Shown here piece by piece: positions 10,501 to 22,093 of a stretch of 64,000 bases of DNA. The stretch is from Haberlea rhodopensis (lineage: Eukaryota > Streptophyta > Magnoliopsida > Lamiales > Gesneriaceae), in NCBI GenBank assembly GCA_907163345.1, contig CAJQUN010000004.1:12615235-12679234 (forward strand), read 5' to 3'. Position 1 is the stretch's first letter. Every line of letters starts with the position of its first letter. A program made the translations under genes and the position numbers. The notes beneath the pieces are model-generated. The model was not told the origin of the DNA. It saw only the letters and a program-made list of their open reading frames with translations, and did no database searches.

Positions 10501-13002
10501 GGAAGCTTCAGTCTGTCATTAGAGAAGCCCATGATTGCTCCATAGTTTCTCTTCACTTTTTCGCTTGTGAGCCTGTGCTGATGAGTTCATCCGTAGATAA
10601 CTCTGTGAAAATGTGGATTTTTGATACAAGTGATGGGGATCCTCGCCTACTACGTTTTCGAAGTGGTCACAGTGCTCCTCCTTTATGCATCAAATTCTAT
10701 GCCAATGGAAGGCACATTCTTTCTGCTGGTCAGGATCGTGCTTTTCGTCTTTTTTCTGTTGTCCAAGATCAGCAAAGTAGAGAACTTTCACAACGCCATG
10801 CATCCAAAAGAGCGAAGAAACTCAAGCTGAAGGAAGCAGAAATAAAACTTAAGCCTGTGATTGCGTTTGATGTTGCTGATATCAGGGAACGCGATTGGTG
10901 CAATGTAGTTACCTGTCATATGGATACTGCTCAAGCATATGTTTGGAGGCTTCAAAATTTTGTTATCGGAGAGCATATTCTTTCACCATGCTCCCAGGAT
11001 GCTACACCTGTTAAAGCATGTGCAATCAGTGCCTGTGGTAATTTTGCAGTAATTGGGACTGCCGGGGGTTGGATTGAGCGATTTAATCTTCAGTCAGGTA
11101 TCAGTCGAGGCACTTATGTTGATATTTCAGATAGAAAAACCTGTGCTCACGTAGGAGAAGTAGTTGGCATTGCTTGTGATTCAACGAATACTATAATGAT
11201 AAGTGCTGGATACCACGGAGATGTTAAGGTTTGGGACTTCAAGGGACGTGACTTAAAATCCAGATGGGAAATTGGTTGTTCTCTGGTCAAGATTGTCTAT
11301 CACCGTTACAATGGCCTTTTGGCTACTGTAGCAGATGACTTGGTTATTCGTTTGTTTGATGTTATTGCATTGAGGATGGTTCGAAAATTTGAAGGTCATG
11401 CAGATCGTATAACAGATATGTGCTTTAGTGAGGATGGGAAATGGCTTTTAACATCCAGCATGGATGGGACTATTAGAATTTGGGATGTAATTCTGGCTAA
11501 ACAAATAGATGCTTTACATGTTGACATCCCTGTGACAGCATTGTCTCTGTCACCAAGCATTGATATTTTAGCAACCGCTCATGTGGATCAAACTGGTGTA
11601 CATCTGTGGGTTAACCAAACGATGTTTTCTGCCTCTACTAAAGCTGAATCCTATGGAAGTGGCAAGGAAATTGTAAGTGTCAAGCTACCATCCATTTCTT
11701 CACTGGGAGATTCTTCACGCGACTGTAACAATTTGACCAAGGCCAATGCCAACCTGCAAGAAGCCAAAGATCCTTCCCATTTCCAAGTTATAGATTACCA
11801 AATACCTGATCTTGTCACACTTTCACTGTTGCCCAAGAGCCAGTGGCAAAGCCTGATCAATTTGGATATCATAAAAGCCAGGAACAAACCGATTGAGCCC
11901 CCCAAAAAAACAGAAAAGGCCCCTTTCTTCTTACCGACAATTCCATCTCTCTCTGGAGAGATATTGTTTAAACCTAGAGAATCTGCTGAAGAAGAGAAGC
12001 ATTCACAAGCTGGTGAGACAGAAAGCAGAGTGGCAGAAGCTAACATTTTAGAATCCCAATTCTTACAGGCCCTTCAGACCTTGTCAGAGGAAAATAACTG
12101 TAAGTTCACATATTCATTGCTTTTCAAATGTATTGTTTGACTTCTAAATTTTCTCATATGCATTTAAATTCGAATATACGTGGATGCATTCGTGCAGTTG
12201 CAGCATTTACGGATTATATTAAAGGTTTATCCTCTTCAACTTTGGATATGGAACTTAGGATGCTTCAGATTATAGATGATGATGAAGAGCCACAGACAAG
12301 CAATAGATCGAAAATGTATTGCATTGAATTGCTTCTTGACTATTTTATACAAGAGATTTCATGCAGAAAGAACTTTGAGTTTATACAAGCTGTGCTCAGA
12401 TTATTCTTAAAGGTATTTCCTTGGCTGCCTAGATACTTTATATGTTATTATCAATAGAATTTTAGAAGGTATTGCCTTACCCTTGCACATAAGTACGAAG
12501 GTGAGAATCCACGAACAACATGACGTGCGTTTTCAAGAGTTAGTATTTTTCTGGCTTCTCTGTCTCCTAGTTATTAGAAGTCGGTAAGTGAAGTTGGATC
12601 GCGTCCCTGTAGTGAAACATACATCTTGACCCTTGAGCATATTCCCTAGGATGCCTTAAATGCTAGAGGCATGTTGAAATGCGGTCATTGTGAATCCAAT
12701 GTGAAATGCAATACAATAGTAATTCACATTTACTTGTATAATAATGAATATTTGGTTGATTGTTCAAAAATTTAAATTGCTTTGTGCCTTCACTAATGAT
12801 GCTCCACCTGATGTGTTCTTAAACTCCTCACACCCTTTCTTGCTATGATCAGATTCATGGTGAAAGTATTCGATGCCAGCCATCTTTTCAGGATAAAGCG
12901 CAGAAGCTTCTAGAAATCCAATCTAGAGAGTGGCAAAAAATAGAGAATTTGTTTCAGAGCACGAGATGTATGGTTACATTTCTTAGTAACTCACTTGTTT
13001 AG
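7575..13002 (+). CDS. UTP21: U3 snoRNP-associated WD40 protein UTP21 (WDR36 homologue)
   Basis: The product is a subunit of the small-subunit processome (UTP-B module) that acts with U3 snoRNA in the nucleolus on 18S pre-rRNA. Seven coding exons were traced: 7575-7700, 7815-7842, 8124-8224, 9193-9396, 10191-12099, 12198-12412 and 12853-13002. They give 910 residues, the expected family length. WD40 repeats fill residues about 1-620 (for example GSLQLWNIST, GVISIWNLEK, GDVKVWDFKG, GTIRIWDV). The C-terminal Utp21 domain begins near residue 690 (DYQIPDLVTLSLLPKSQW) and ends WQKIENLFQST..VTFLSNSLV. The exon 6 acceptor could be 12204 instead of 12198; both keep the frame. The ATG gives an N-terminus MGIFEPFRAIG followed directly by the WD region. 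No defect was seen. Confidence 0.95.
9397..10190 (+). other. UTP21 intron 4 with GC-rich repeat fragments
   Basis: This intron has a GC-rich stretch at about 9505-9620 with repeated GGCGC/CAGGCGC motifs. A second such stretch lies near 10065-10130 (GTGCCTCAC..GTGAGCGCCT..GCGCCTTGG). The pattern suggests remnants of a dispersed repeat. A long open frame entering from the intron into exon 5 is an artefact; homology and splice signals place the exon start at 10191. Confidence 0.5.
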
Positions 13003-13794
13003 ATTTTATATATTTGCTTATCTACTGTAATTTGTCCTCTATATTGGTTGTTTACCTTCCTTTTCAGCTTATGCAGTTTTGATACTTTTGAGAGACATTC
13101 TTAGAGAATATTAATACAGGCAGTTGTGCATTTTGGTATAATACGGAGACAATGCTCCTCCGAATAGTACTAGTAGTATACTGAGGATGTAATCTGGCGA
13201 TACATTTCTTGACTAGTAACCGTAATCTGATTTTCCACCTTTTACTGAAACCGGACTGTGATAATCAGAGCTATCGGTTTTAAAATTATGATCAAACCAG
13301 GCTCCATTTGGATGAATAGATTTAGAATTAAGAATTTCAAATCCATAATATTAAATTAATTGAGTTTGTTCGGATAAATCAATTTTACAAAAGATTCGAA
13401 ATACTTTTAAACCATTTTTGACTTGGTTTATGACTTATTTTTGTGGATTTCAAATACATTTAATATGGAGTTGCATTCTTATTCCAAATCTTTTTCCTCA
13501 AATCTAAATCCATCGTTCTAAATGCAACCTTAGATAATAGATTTGAAATCATCTTTAAACTTAAGAGCACCCTCAAATAATTTTAAGCGTTACTAATATA
13601 ACAAGTCTAAGAAATATTAGTTCTGGGATACAGCACCCTCACATTTATCACAAATACTTGGTCACCCTCGTCTCAGCACTTCCTTGAATCCTGAGACGTG
13701 CTTTTCTGAATAAAGAACCGAGTGTAGAGCGACATGGGACATGGATTTGTACTAGCACATTTCTTGCATGATTTCCAGTTTATATAGTGCGTGC
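13003..13794. other. Convergent intergenic region between UTP21 and AATF
   Basis: This 792-bp segment holds both 3' ends. No coding frame is convincing. It contains a MITE at 13300-13530. No clear poly(A) signal was assigned. Confidence 0.6.
13300..13530. mobile_element. MITE-like element with imperfect terminal inverted repeats
   Basis: The left end GGCTCCATTTGGATGAATAG pairs with the right end read in reverse, GGTTGCATTTAGAACGATGG, and continues imperfectly as GATTTAG/GATTTAGA. It is about 230 bp, AT-rich and non-coding. Similar 'TTTGGATGGAT' ends occur in the element at 14408-14566, suggesting a common family. Confidence 0.6.
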
Positions 13795-16700
13795 CTAAGT
13801 CACTGAGTCCCTTTTCTTGGTTTTAAGGTTGAACAAGTTTTCAAATAATTTAGGGGCCATGGGAGGGAGATCCATCCGATGAGGTGCCATGAAATTGACT
13901 ATCTTCTCGTGAACATGATACCTGCCAATCCATTAAATGTTGGAGATTTCACATACATAACAGTAGCTTGGGGTGAAAGGAGAACCCTACCAACAATAAT
14001 GAACTTACCGGATCTTGCGATTCTTTGAGGCACGACGATCAACGATTTTTCTCTTCTTCTTCTGCAATCTTTTCATAGCATAGAAGGCCGCCTCTGTCAA
14101 ATAATCAAAAGATATTTCGAACATGGTGTTCTCTGTTGGCTCAAAAAATATGCTAGAAAATACTAATATATGAAAAATCTGCAGGGAACCCTTTCCAATT
14201 AAACAAGTTAAAAGACTGGTTACAGGATGCAACTAGACATGGGGGATATCTGAATTGGGTGAATCACTTGGCTGTTTTGAAGAGGAGGAGAGGTGCGGTA
14301 TAGCTGTTTTATGTTTATGGGTTGACCTGGCCAACTTTTAAACTTAAAAGAGACAGTTGATCAAATTAAACCTTGAGGAAGGATATAGATTTTGGATGAA
14401 AACCTAAGGGTGTATTTAAATTGATGGATTGACTTGTTTGGATGGATTAAATCCAATATCAAGTACAAATTTTCAATAGGAACTGTGATATTGGGTGTAA
14501 TTTGAATTCCTTTCTCAAATCAAACTCTTCCATCCAAATCAAATCCATCAATCCAAATAAAACGATAGATCTCTTGCCAAATGAAAGAAAGGTATAACCT
14601 TGCAATCGAAAGGTTGAACCACGGAGAATATAAAACATATACAAATATATATTACATCCAACACATATTACCAGATGATGATGGATCAATTGTCTCAAAG
14701 AACTCTTTCAATAATTGCTGATATAATTCAGAGTCATCCAAAAGTTCAGGATCACCATCATCATTTGTCTCCTATAAAAGATTTCATATGCTCAGCTACC
14801 AAGGGTGACCAAAAAACAACTACCAAGGGTGACCAAAAAACAACTACCAAGGAAGGATACAGAAATTTCAACACAGCCTTTCAATTCTTTTATTTATTTA
14901 TTTGACTTTAGAAATAAGTCACCATTTCCCCCTCCTGTACTGGTTTATCCAGTTTTCAATATACTGATAGGAGTCTATGCCTGACCACTCATGCTTTAGA
15001 AAAGGAACAATGGACAAACCAAAAACAAGCTTTCATGCAATTCCCAACACTTGGATTCTTCTCACCACATTTATATGTTATACAAATTACTAGAATTTCT
15101 AGCCTTTATATGTCGACTTTTCACCTTCTTAAGATTAATTCATAGATTTATCAACCCCCACAGGAGAGGTCGGTATCATTTCTACTCTACAGAACTACAT
15201 GGGAGAGAATAGCTCCTCGCTAAACTCGGAAGTACTGAATATTCGGCAAAGAATAACTAACACAGACTACCATCACTACATGTGGTCTAAATGTTCCAGT
15301 AGCTATATGCAATTATTAAAATGAAAATGTAAAGAAAGAAAAAACCACTTTAAATGAGTTAGTATCAAGGAAAAAAAACAAGTACCTTCTGATGATTATC
15401 ATCAGTAGCATTTGGAATCTGTTCAGAAACCAAAAAAATAAACACAGAGTAAGCAACATATGGACATTTTGAGATAATTGTTTAAGTTGTGCCCAATTTA
15501 ATAAGAATTAAAGGAGACCTACATTTCCGAATACAACAACAGCTGATCTATTTTGTTGCATCCCCTTAGTCATTTTACTGGGATCCCTCATATAGGCAGC
15601 CACTTGTTGACTTATACTCTGAAGAAACATAAAAGTCAACTCATGGATAATCTTAGTTTGTACCTACTGTGTCATAAGAATAACTCGAAAGTCTCGATGG
15701 AAACCTGATTAAAGGCATGCAATTTATCTTTAATAGCAGCTGCACCAGTTGTCACCTGGGTCTTCCTTTGCCATTTATCAATTGATTTGTTTCTAAAAGA
15801 AGCAATTCTACAACAGAGAAAATTTACAATAAGTATAAATCACAAAATATCATGATCCCAGCATCAACTAGGGCCCCTAGAATACAGTGAGGTTACATTA
15901 AAAATAAAACTGATATTCTTACTAAGACATCTAACGATACTTTAGTGATACACAATAATCCAAATGAACAAAATCATCAAGTTTTGCAAACATTAACGAC
16001 GGGCGATTATTAAACCTAAAATGCTATAATAGTAATAAGAACTTGTGTCCAAAAATCAATCACTATCTGCTGTCTTGTGAAACAGGAACCAAAGCAATTC
16101 AAAGTAAAACCCAACATCTACATAGCTTCAGGGGATAAACAGCATAATCAAACACAAAAGAATAAATCAAGAAATAACAAAACACACGGGATCTTAGATG
16201 CATGCTCCAGATATTTTCAGTTAGAGAAGAGCTTAAGCAACTATGATTGAGTTTAAACCATAATGAACCTACCAAGTGATGACAGTACTTACCCTGATTG
16301 CATTTGAGAAATCTGCAACCATTCTTCATCAGTATCACCATTGGAGTAAACAGAGGCTTCTCGTTGGTTGGAATCTGTCATAGAATTAGCTTTAGGGGGA
16401 AAAACAACCACCTATTGTATCAGCATTCAACTAAAGTAATAAACAGAGCAATTATCTTTCGATAACTTATTCGGGAGAAAATATATTGACAGCGGAACCA
16501 TGTGTAAATTTTTTAGATTAAATAAAATGCAATATTGGTGCCTACATCATGAATGCAGGACCGAGTAAATGTTATATTCAAAGCTGTGAGATATCTGAGA
16601 CCAAATTATCATATTTTATCGCATGCATTGACATTATTAAGGAAACAGTAAGTTAATTTGAAATATGGATACTACAATAACAACTAAACCTTTAATTTGA

Positions 16701-18920
16701 AACATGGATCATGAAGTTATTTCTGGAGATTGTTAATGAGTTCTGCTTTAGTTAGTTCAGGCACAATATTTTTAAGAACAGTACTAGGGCAAAATGGCAA
16801 AAAAGCAGTGATAAATATAATAGAAGTTAAGCTAAACCATTACAGGAACTTTCAACACAATGGGCTGAGTTAGGATTATAAACATTCATTACCATGAGAA
16901 AAGACATGTATACCTTCAATATGTGAAATGGATGGATTGTTCTTCAACAGTGCCTGCCAAAATTAAGTATAGTCAGAAGAAACAAAAGAAACCCAGAAGA
17001 AACGTGCGAACTTTAAGATAGAATTTTCATCAAATAAAATGCAAAAATAATCATAATTTCATTAAAGTAGCAGGGACAAATTTTCCTTCTTACCTGTTGT
17101 AATTCCAGTATAGAATTCAAGGTCTTCTTAGAGGAATCAACTAAATCTGAATAGGCTTCACTCACTCCAGTACCCGCGTCACAAAAAAAGGATCTAACCG
17201 GTTCCTTTAAACAACAATTCTTTTTCAGCAATGATCTTTTAATGCACTATATGCCATTTAATTATTAGTAAATGGGTCGAATTCCATTTGGAACCTGTGG
17301 AAGCCTGTTGGAACTTGAGAATGCTTTTTGCAGCAAGAATCTGAATTCAAGTGTCTTGTCCCAGAGAGCCTTCTCAAGTGGTGGAGACAAAATAATCATA
17401 AGATCACAGTACAGCAGTATAATCATATAATATGTATATATAAAGAAAATAAGCCAGCAAGGAAACAACAAAAAGGCTCCCCACTTATGTACGAGTCGAG
17501 ACATTTGACATCTCATTAATTCAAAAGGCATATTTATTGACAAAACAAAATCACATAAAAACAATCAAGAATCTAAACAAGGAAACAGCATCAGTTTCAT
17601 CAAACCCATCAACAAAACCAACATTCTGACTCAAAGCAAGCTAGTGAACTTTGATGAATATTAACCAAGAAAAGAAAGCAAATTGAGGAGTAATCTTACA
17701 GTACAATAAATGATCTACGGATAATAAAAACCTAAATGTATACTGACAATAGCTCTATACCCTTTGGTTTTTTACAGCCTGACTTTTTTGAAGATCCTCA
17801 TCCTTATGACGCTTCAGATTCCTCAATAAATCCCTGAATTGTAATCAGATACAGTAAATTAGAATATAATGAGTAATATACAGGTTAAATTTCTAAAAGA
17901 CATTCTCAAAAATGCCAGGACAGATAATCATCAATTCAGAAGACATTTTCTTTGGGGTTGATGTTGAGTGGCACATTCACGATTTCACGGCATGCTTTGT
18001 ATTGAGAAGAATAAATAATTTCTGAAGTTACCTGAACCCAAATAATCACAATACAAGTTAAAACATATTTCCTTTGGGCAAAGTAAAATGCTAAGATAAT
18101 TACGCAGAACTACTACACTTCGCAGCTACTATTGTAACCGACATTGCCACAATAAAATGTAAAAATTAGGATGTTCTAGAGGTACATGACATTAACCGGA
18201 GATTCAAAACAACCATATGTAAAAAAAAATAAAAAAGACATGCCACACTTCAACTATATCATTGAAGTTTATTCTTTGATATAAATCAAATGTTCAACTT
18301 CTTCGTGTGTACGGAGGCCCAAAAATGATCATAAGGAACACAACATGCTCCGGAACTGGCTTCCAACCAGTTACAGAATGCACATTTACTTAACACAAGC
18401 AAAAATAACTCTAACCCACCGGAACAAACACTATTAAGTTCGCAATCTAAAAGTGAGATATTGTTTTACTTTTTCCCCCCAAAGAAAAAATTAGTTACGA
18501 GATTTTGAGTTCCTACAAAGAAGAAGAAGAGAAGAAGGATCATTCACTCACTGCTCCTCATTTTTGAGTTCCTTGTACTCTTTCTCAAGCTCTTCAATCT
18601 CCTCACCCTTTTGCACATCTTCATCATCATTCCCCCTGTCTTCCTCCTCATCATCATCCAACTCGTCTTCTTCTTCTTCATTATCATCCTCGTCACCGAC
18701 ATCTTTATCATCGTCATCATATTGTTTATCACCATTCTTATAAAAATCATTGCTATCTACCTAAAATGGCACAAAAAAGACCGTAGCTTCCAAAAGACAT
18801 AATTTTAGAAATGAAAATCTTATGAACAAGTCTAGCACGTGCAATTACGTTATCCTTGTCGCTTTCAAATCCCAATTCGGTGTCACTCTCCTCCATCTTC
18901 CTTGATTTCTTCTTTCCCAT
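13795..18920 (-). CDS. AATF: AATF/BFR2 (TRAUB-domain) nucleolar protein
   Basis: AATF/Bfr2 proteins belong to the small-subunit processome and help early 18S rRNA processing. Thirteen exons were traced (minus, 5' to 3'): 18920-18849, 18760-18552, 17833-17761, 17369-17295, 17204-17094, 16953-16914, 16374-16293, 15807-15705, 15618-15523, 15418-15386, 14771-14672, 14093-14009 and 13921-13795. They total 1206 bp, 401 residues plus stop. Order: basic start (MGKKKSRK), long acidic region (residues about 35-75), the AATF core (LKRHKDEDLQKSQAVKNQ then ALWDKTLEFRFLLQKAFSSS), and the C-terminal TRAUB region (DPELLDDSELYQQLLKEF; YHVHEKIVNFMAPHRMDLPP). The acidic exon also gives a methionine-rich frame-shifted shadow on the same strand. 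All phases close; no defect is visible. Confidence 0.95.
14408..14566. mobile_element. Short MITE-like element in AATF intron 12
   Basis: The left end (GGTGTATTTAAATTGATGGA) and the right end read in reverse (CGTTTTATTTGGATTGATGG) are inverted repeats of about 35 bp. The body is about 160 bp and non-coding. It lies in the intron between the last two internal exons, far from both splice sites. Confidence 0.55.
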
Positions 18921-19884
18921 TACAAAATGCTACCTGTAAACGAGGAACATGTGAAATTTACAGGACAAAATCAGGATGAACGATAAAGATGACTCGCATT
19001 GACATCGAAACTGTGCACAGCTAAAAGTTAACCTTTTTAGGTTAATTGAGACAAAGAAAAGTCTATACCTAATCAAATTGAAATCGAGGAAAAATCGTTA
19101 TCAAGGCAGAGGTGGATATTAAGTCTCCACTATAAATAATTAGAAGGAGATAGAAAGCTTCGCAATCTCAGTGAGCAAAATAGGGGAATTAGGGTTTAGG
19201 GTTTATGTTTTGCTGATAACAAAAGAAAGGGCCGAAGGGATAGTATTTTTGGGCCTAAAGTTGGGCTAACAACAGCCATCGTCTTTCTTGTTTATATTTT
19301 ATTGGGCAAATTTAGGGCCGTGTACCAGTAGGATAAATTTTTTTCGACCCAATCCATCAAAAAAAATTCATTCAACTATGTTCAATTTTGGATGCAATGA
19401 CCAAACTAACCCTAAACTACTATATTCAATTCTTCTCCAACACCTTTGTCTTCAACCTTTCCATCATTTCCCTCCTGTTAATTCTAATTTTGGTAAATAA
19501 TATGAAAAAGTAAAAGATATCTCGGAATCTCTAAATGACGACAAAATCCTCATTAATTTCAGAAAATTACCAAAACGATCTCGCCAACGGATTCTCAATT
19601 GTGTCTCCCCTGTCAAAGCTCACCATTGTTAACCAAACAAATACGAAAACTCCGACCAAATGCCTGAAAGAAATTCGATTTCATTAAATTTAGTAATTTA
19701 AATCTAAAAATAAAAAATCATTACATCCAAATGTTGAGAGTTTCTTGTGCAAAGAGAAAATGCTTAGAAGAACATCTTTCAAAGGCCATTTGCATTCTCT
19801 AATTAAATGCATTATCCTTCAAATACTCCGGCAACACCTCGTTTTTCTCCAGCCTATATTTACCATTGACAGACGATTCGTAGG
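18921..19884. other. AATF 5' flank and intergenic sequence up to the hAT element
   Basis: The region holds the AATF promoter (telo-box near 19189-19204, TGGGCC/TGGGCT near 19250-19267). Beyond about 19300 it is AT-rich sequence without convincing coding frames. It ends in the 8-bp target-site duplication of hAT copy A (19877-19884). Confidence 0.6.
19189..19267 (-). promoter_or_regulatory. Telo-box and site-II-like elements upstream of AATF
   Basis: On the minus strand, AAACCCTAAACCCTAA (19204-19189) is a double telo-box about 270 bp before the AATF start codon. TGGGCC (19250-19255) and TGGGCT (19262-19267) on the plus strand match plant site II elements. Telo-box plus site II is the known promoter signature of plant ribosomal-protein and ribosome-biogenesis genes. 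Confidence 0.65.
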
Positions 19885-20575
19885 CAGGGGCGGATGAATA
19901 GTAGGGGCTTGGGTGGGCTCAAGCCCACCCAAGCCCCAATATTTTTTTTTTTAGTTCTAGGTCTCAGCCCAATTTTTAAATATATCAATCAACTTTTTTT
20001 AATTTCAAGTCAACAATTCAAGCCCATTTATTTAGTTTTAGGCCCCTTTCCTCAGCCCATGATTTTTACCAATTAATTATCTTCAAAATCTAAAATTTTA
20101 AACCAATTAATTATACTAAAATCTAACCCTAACTCTAGCTCTCACCTTTCTGTGCGTAAACTAAATTAATTGAATTTAATTCTTACTTCTTGCTCCAAGT
20201 CTCCAACACAGGATTTCATCTACCCATCTTCCTCTCGCCTCACTGTGTCTGCTACTCTGTTGCCGCTCGCTCATCTAGTTTCCTCTACCTCTCATCCTCT
20301 CAGGTACAGATTCCATCATCATATTTGTGCAAGGATTTCATCTACATAATATTGTTTTGTGCAAGGTTTTCATCTACAGATTATTGCTTTGTGCCTTTAT
20401 TAATTTCCTAAAGATGATTGCTTTGTGCTTTGGTTAATTTGTGCATAGTTTTTTTGTTTTTATATACAATTATACATTAAAACATTCTGTAGATATTTCT
20501 ACAGAATATTACATTGTCCTATTTTTATCTAATTTGGTTAGAGATGCATCTTACAATTTTTATAGGTGAATTAAA

Positions 20576-22093
20576 ATGTTAAAAAGGGGAATCACTGATT
20601 ATTTCACCAAGAAAAATAGTGAGCAGTTATCAAAAAATGCAGACGCAATAAATGATCCCCCTCCGTCAAGTTCAAGATCTACATTGGAAAACAAAAAATC
20701 CAAACTTGGCAATGAAGGTACTCTCGAACCATTAGAAGGCAATAATCCATATTATGAGCGTGATCCTGGAAAACGAATTGCAATTTGGCAATATCCATGT
20801 AATAAACAAGATGAGGTTAGGAGAGAATATGTAGGGATGGGACCGTACCAACCTTTATATGAATATCCACTTGTTGATTTTAAGCAGCAAAAACGCAGTT
20901 TCCAATCTTCTTGGTTTATGAAGTTTCAATGGCTTGAGTTTTCTAAAATAAAGGAAAGTGCATTTTGTTTTCCATGTTATCTTTTTGATACTCCTTCATC
21001 ACTTCATAAGAAGTTTACAGTTGAAGGATTCAAGAATTGGAAAAGAGTTAATTGCAAAATTTGTCCACTGAAAAAACATGAAGGGGACTGCAGTTCATCA
21101 CATAGTATTGCTATGCAAAAATGGGAGGGGTTGAAAAATGTATCTCAACATATTGATAGAAGGATGGACAAACAATCAGAAAATATTGTGAAGCAAAACA
21201 GATTGCTTCTAAAGACATCAATTAGAGCTGTGATGTGGCTAGCATTGCAGGGGTGTGCATTTAGAGGACATGATGAGTCAGTAGATTCTCATAATCGTGG
21301 GAATTTTTTAGAATTGATCAAATTTCAAGGAGAATTGTTTAAAGAAATTGATGATGTTATCTTAGACAAAGCAGCTAAGAATGCCACATATACATCACCA
21401 TCAATTCAACAGGAGATACTAAAAATTATTGCTGACATTGTGCGAAGTAAAATACGTGATGAAGTTGGGGATGCCAAATTTTGTATTCTTGTTGATGAAG
21501 CAGTTGATGAATCTCATAAATCACAAATGGCTATTGTTTTGCGATATGTAGATTACAATGGGTTTGTTAAGGAGCGATTTTTTGAAGTTGTTTGTGTTAG
21601 TGACACGAATTCCTTGACATTGAAAACATATATATGCAACATATTCACACAACATAAGCTTTTAATTGAAAATATGAGAGGTCAAGGATATGATGGTGCT
21701 AGCAATATGCGAGGTGAATGGAATGGATTACAAGCATTATTTATCAAAGATTGTCCATTTGCATATTATGTTCATTGTTTTGCTCACCGACTACAACTTA
21801 CCTTAGTTGCAGCAGCTAAAGAGGTATCAGATGTATGGCTATTTTTTTCTAAATTGAGTTCCATTGTCAATTTTGTGGGTGCTTCTTCAAAACGACATTC
21901 TCAATTAAAATCGATTAGAGAAGATGAGATTATGGATTTGATAGCATCTGGAGAACTTGGGACTGGTAGTGGGGTTAATCAAGCTACTACTTTGCAACGA
22001 CCCGCATCTACTCGTTGGAGCTCACATTACACTTCTGTTAGTCGCGTTATTGAATTGTTTGGTTCAATTTGTACACTTCTTGAAGATCTCATG
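20576..22093 (+). pseudogene. hAT transposase, N-terminal part (codons 1-506)
   Basis: This open frame equals residues 1-506 of the intact 811-residue transposase in copy B. It belongs to the plant hAT group annotated as TTF-type/ZMYM1-like (DUF4371). A TTF-type zinc finger is at about residues 75-165 (SAFCFPCYLFD). hAT catalytic-core landmarks follow: ILVDEAVDES near 305, GQGYDGASNM near 370, the CFAH form of the CxxH motif near 401, and RWSSHYTSV near 490. Codon 506 is followed by LTR sequence, which adds six foreign codons and a stop (22114). A 5' UTR intron is suggested by CTCAG/GTACAG near 20301 and TATAG/GTGAAT at 20565. The split copy cannot make a complete enzyme. Confidence 0.9.
22089..22093. 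other. Left target-site duplication TCATG of the LTR insertion
   Basis: TCATG before the LTR start at 22094 is repeated at 31048-31052 after the right LTR. It lies within codons 505-506 of the transposase. Confidence 0.95.

Noticed and set aside
10074..12140. Single 688-codon UTP21 frame starting at 10074
   Set aside because: Its first 39 codons are intron; the acceptor before 10191 joins exon 4 and restores the conserved protein.
18544..18802. Methionine-rich and isoleucine-rich frames opposite or out of phase with AATF exon 2
   Set aside because: They are shadows of the acidic GAT/GAA-rich coding exon of AATF.
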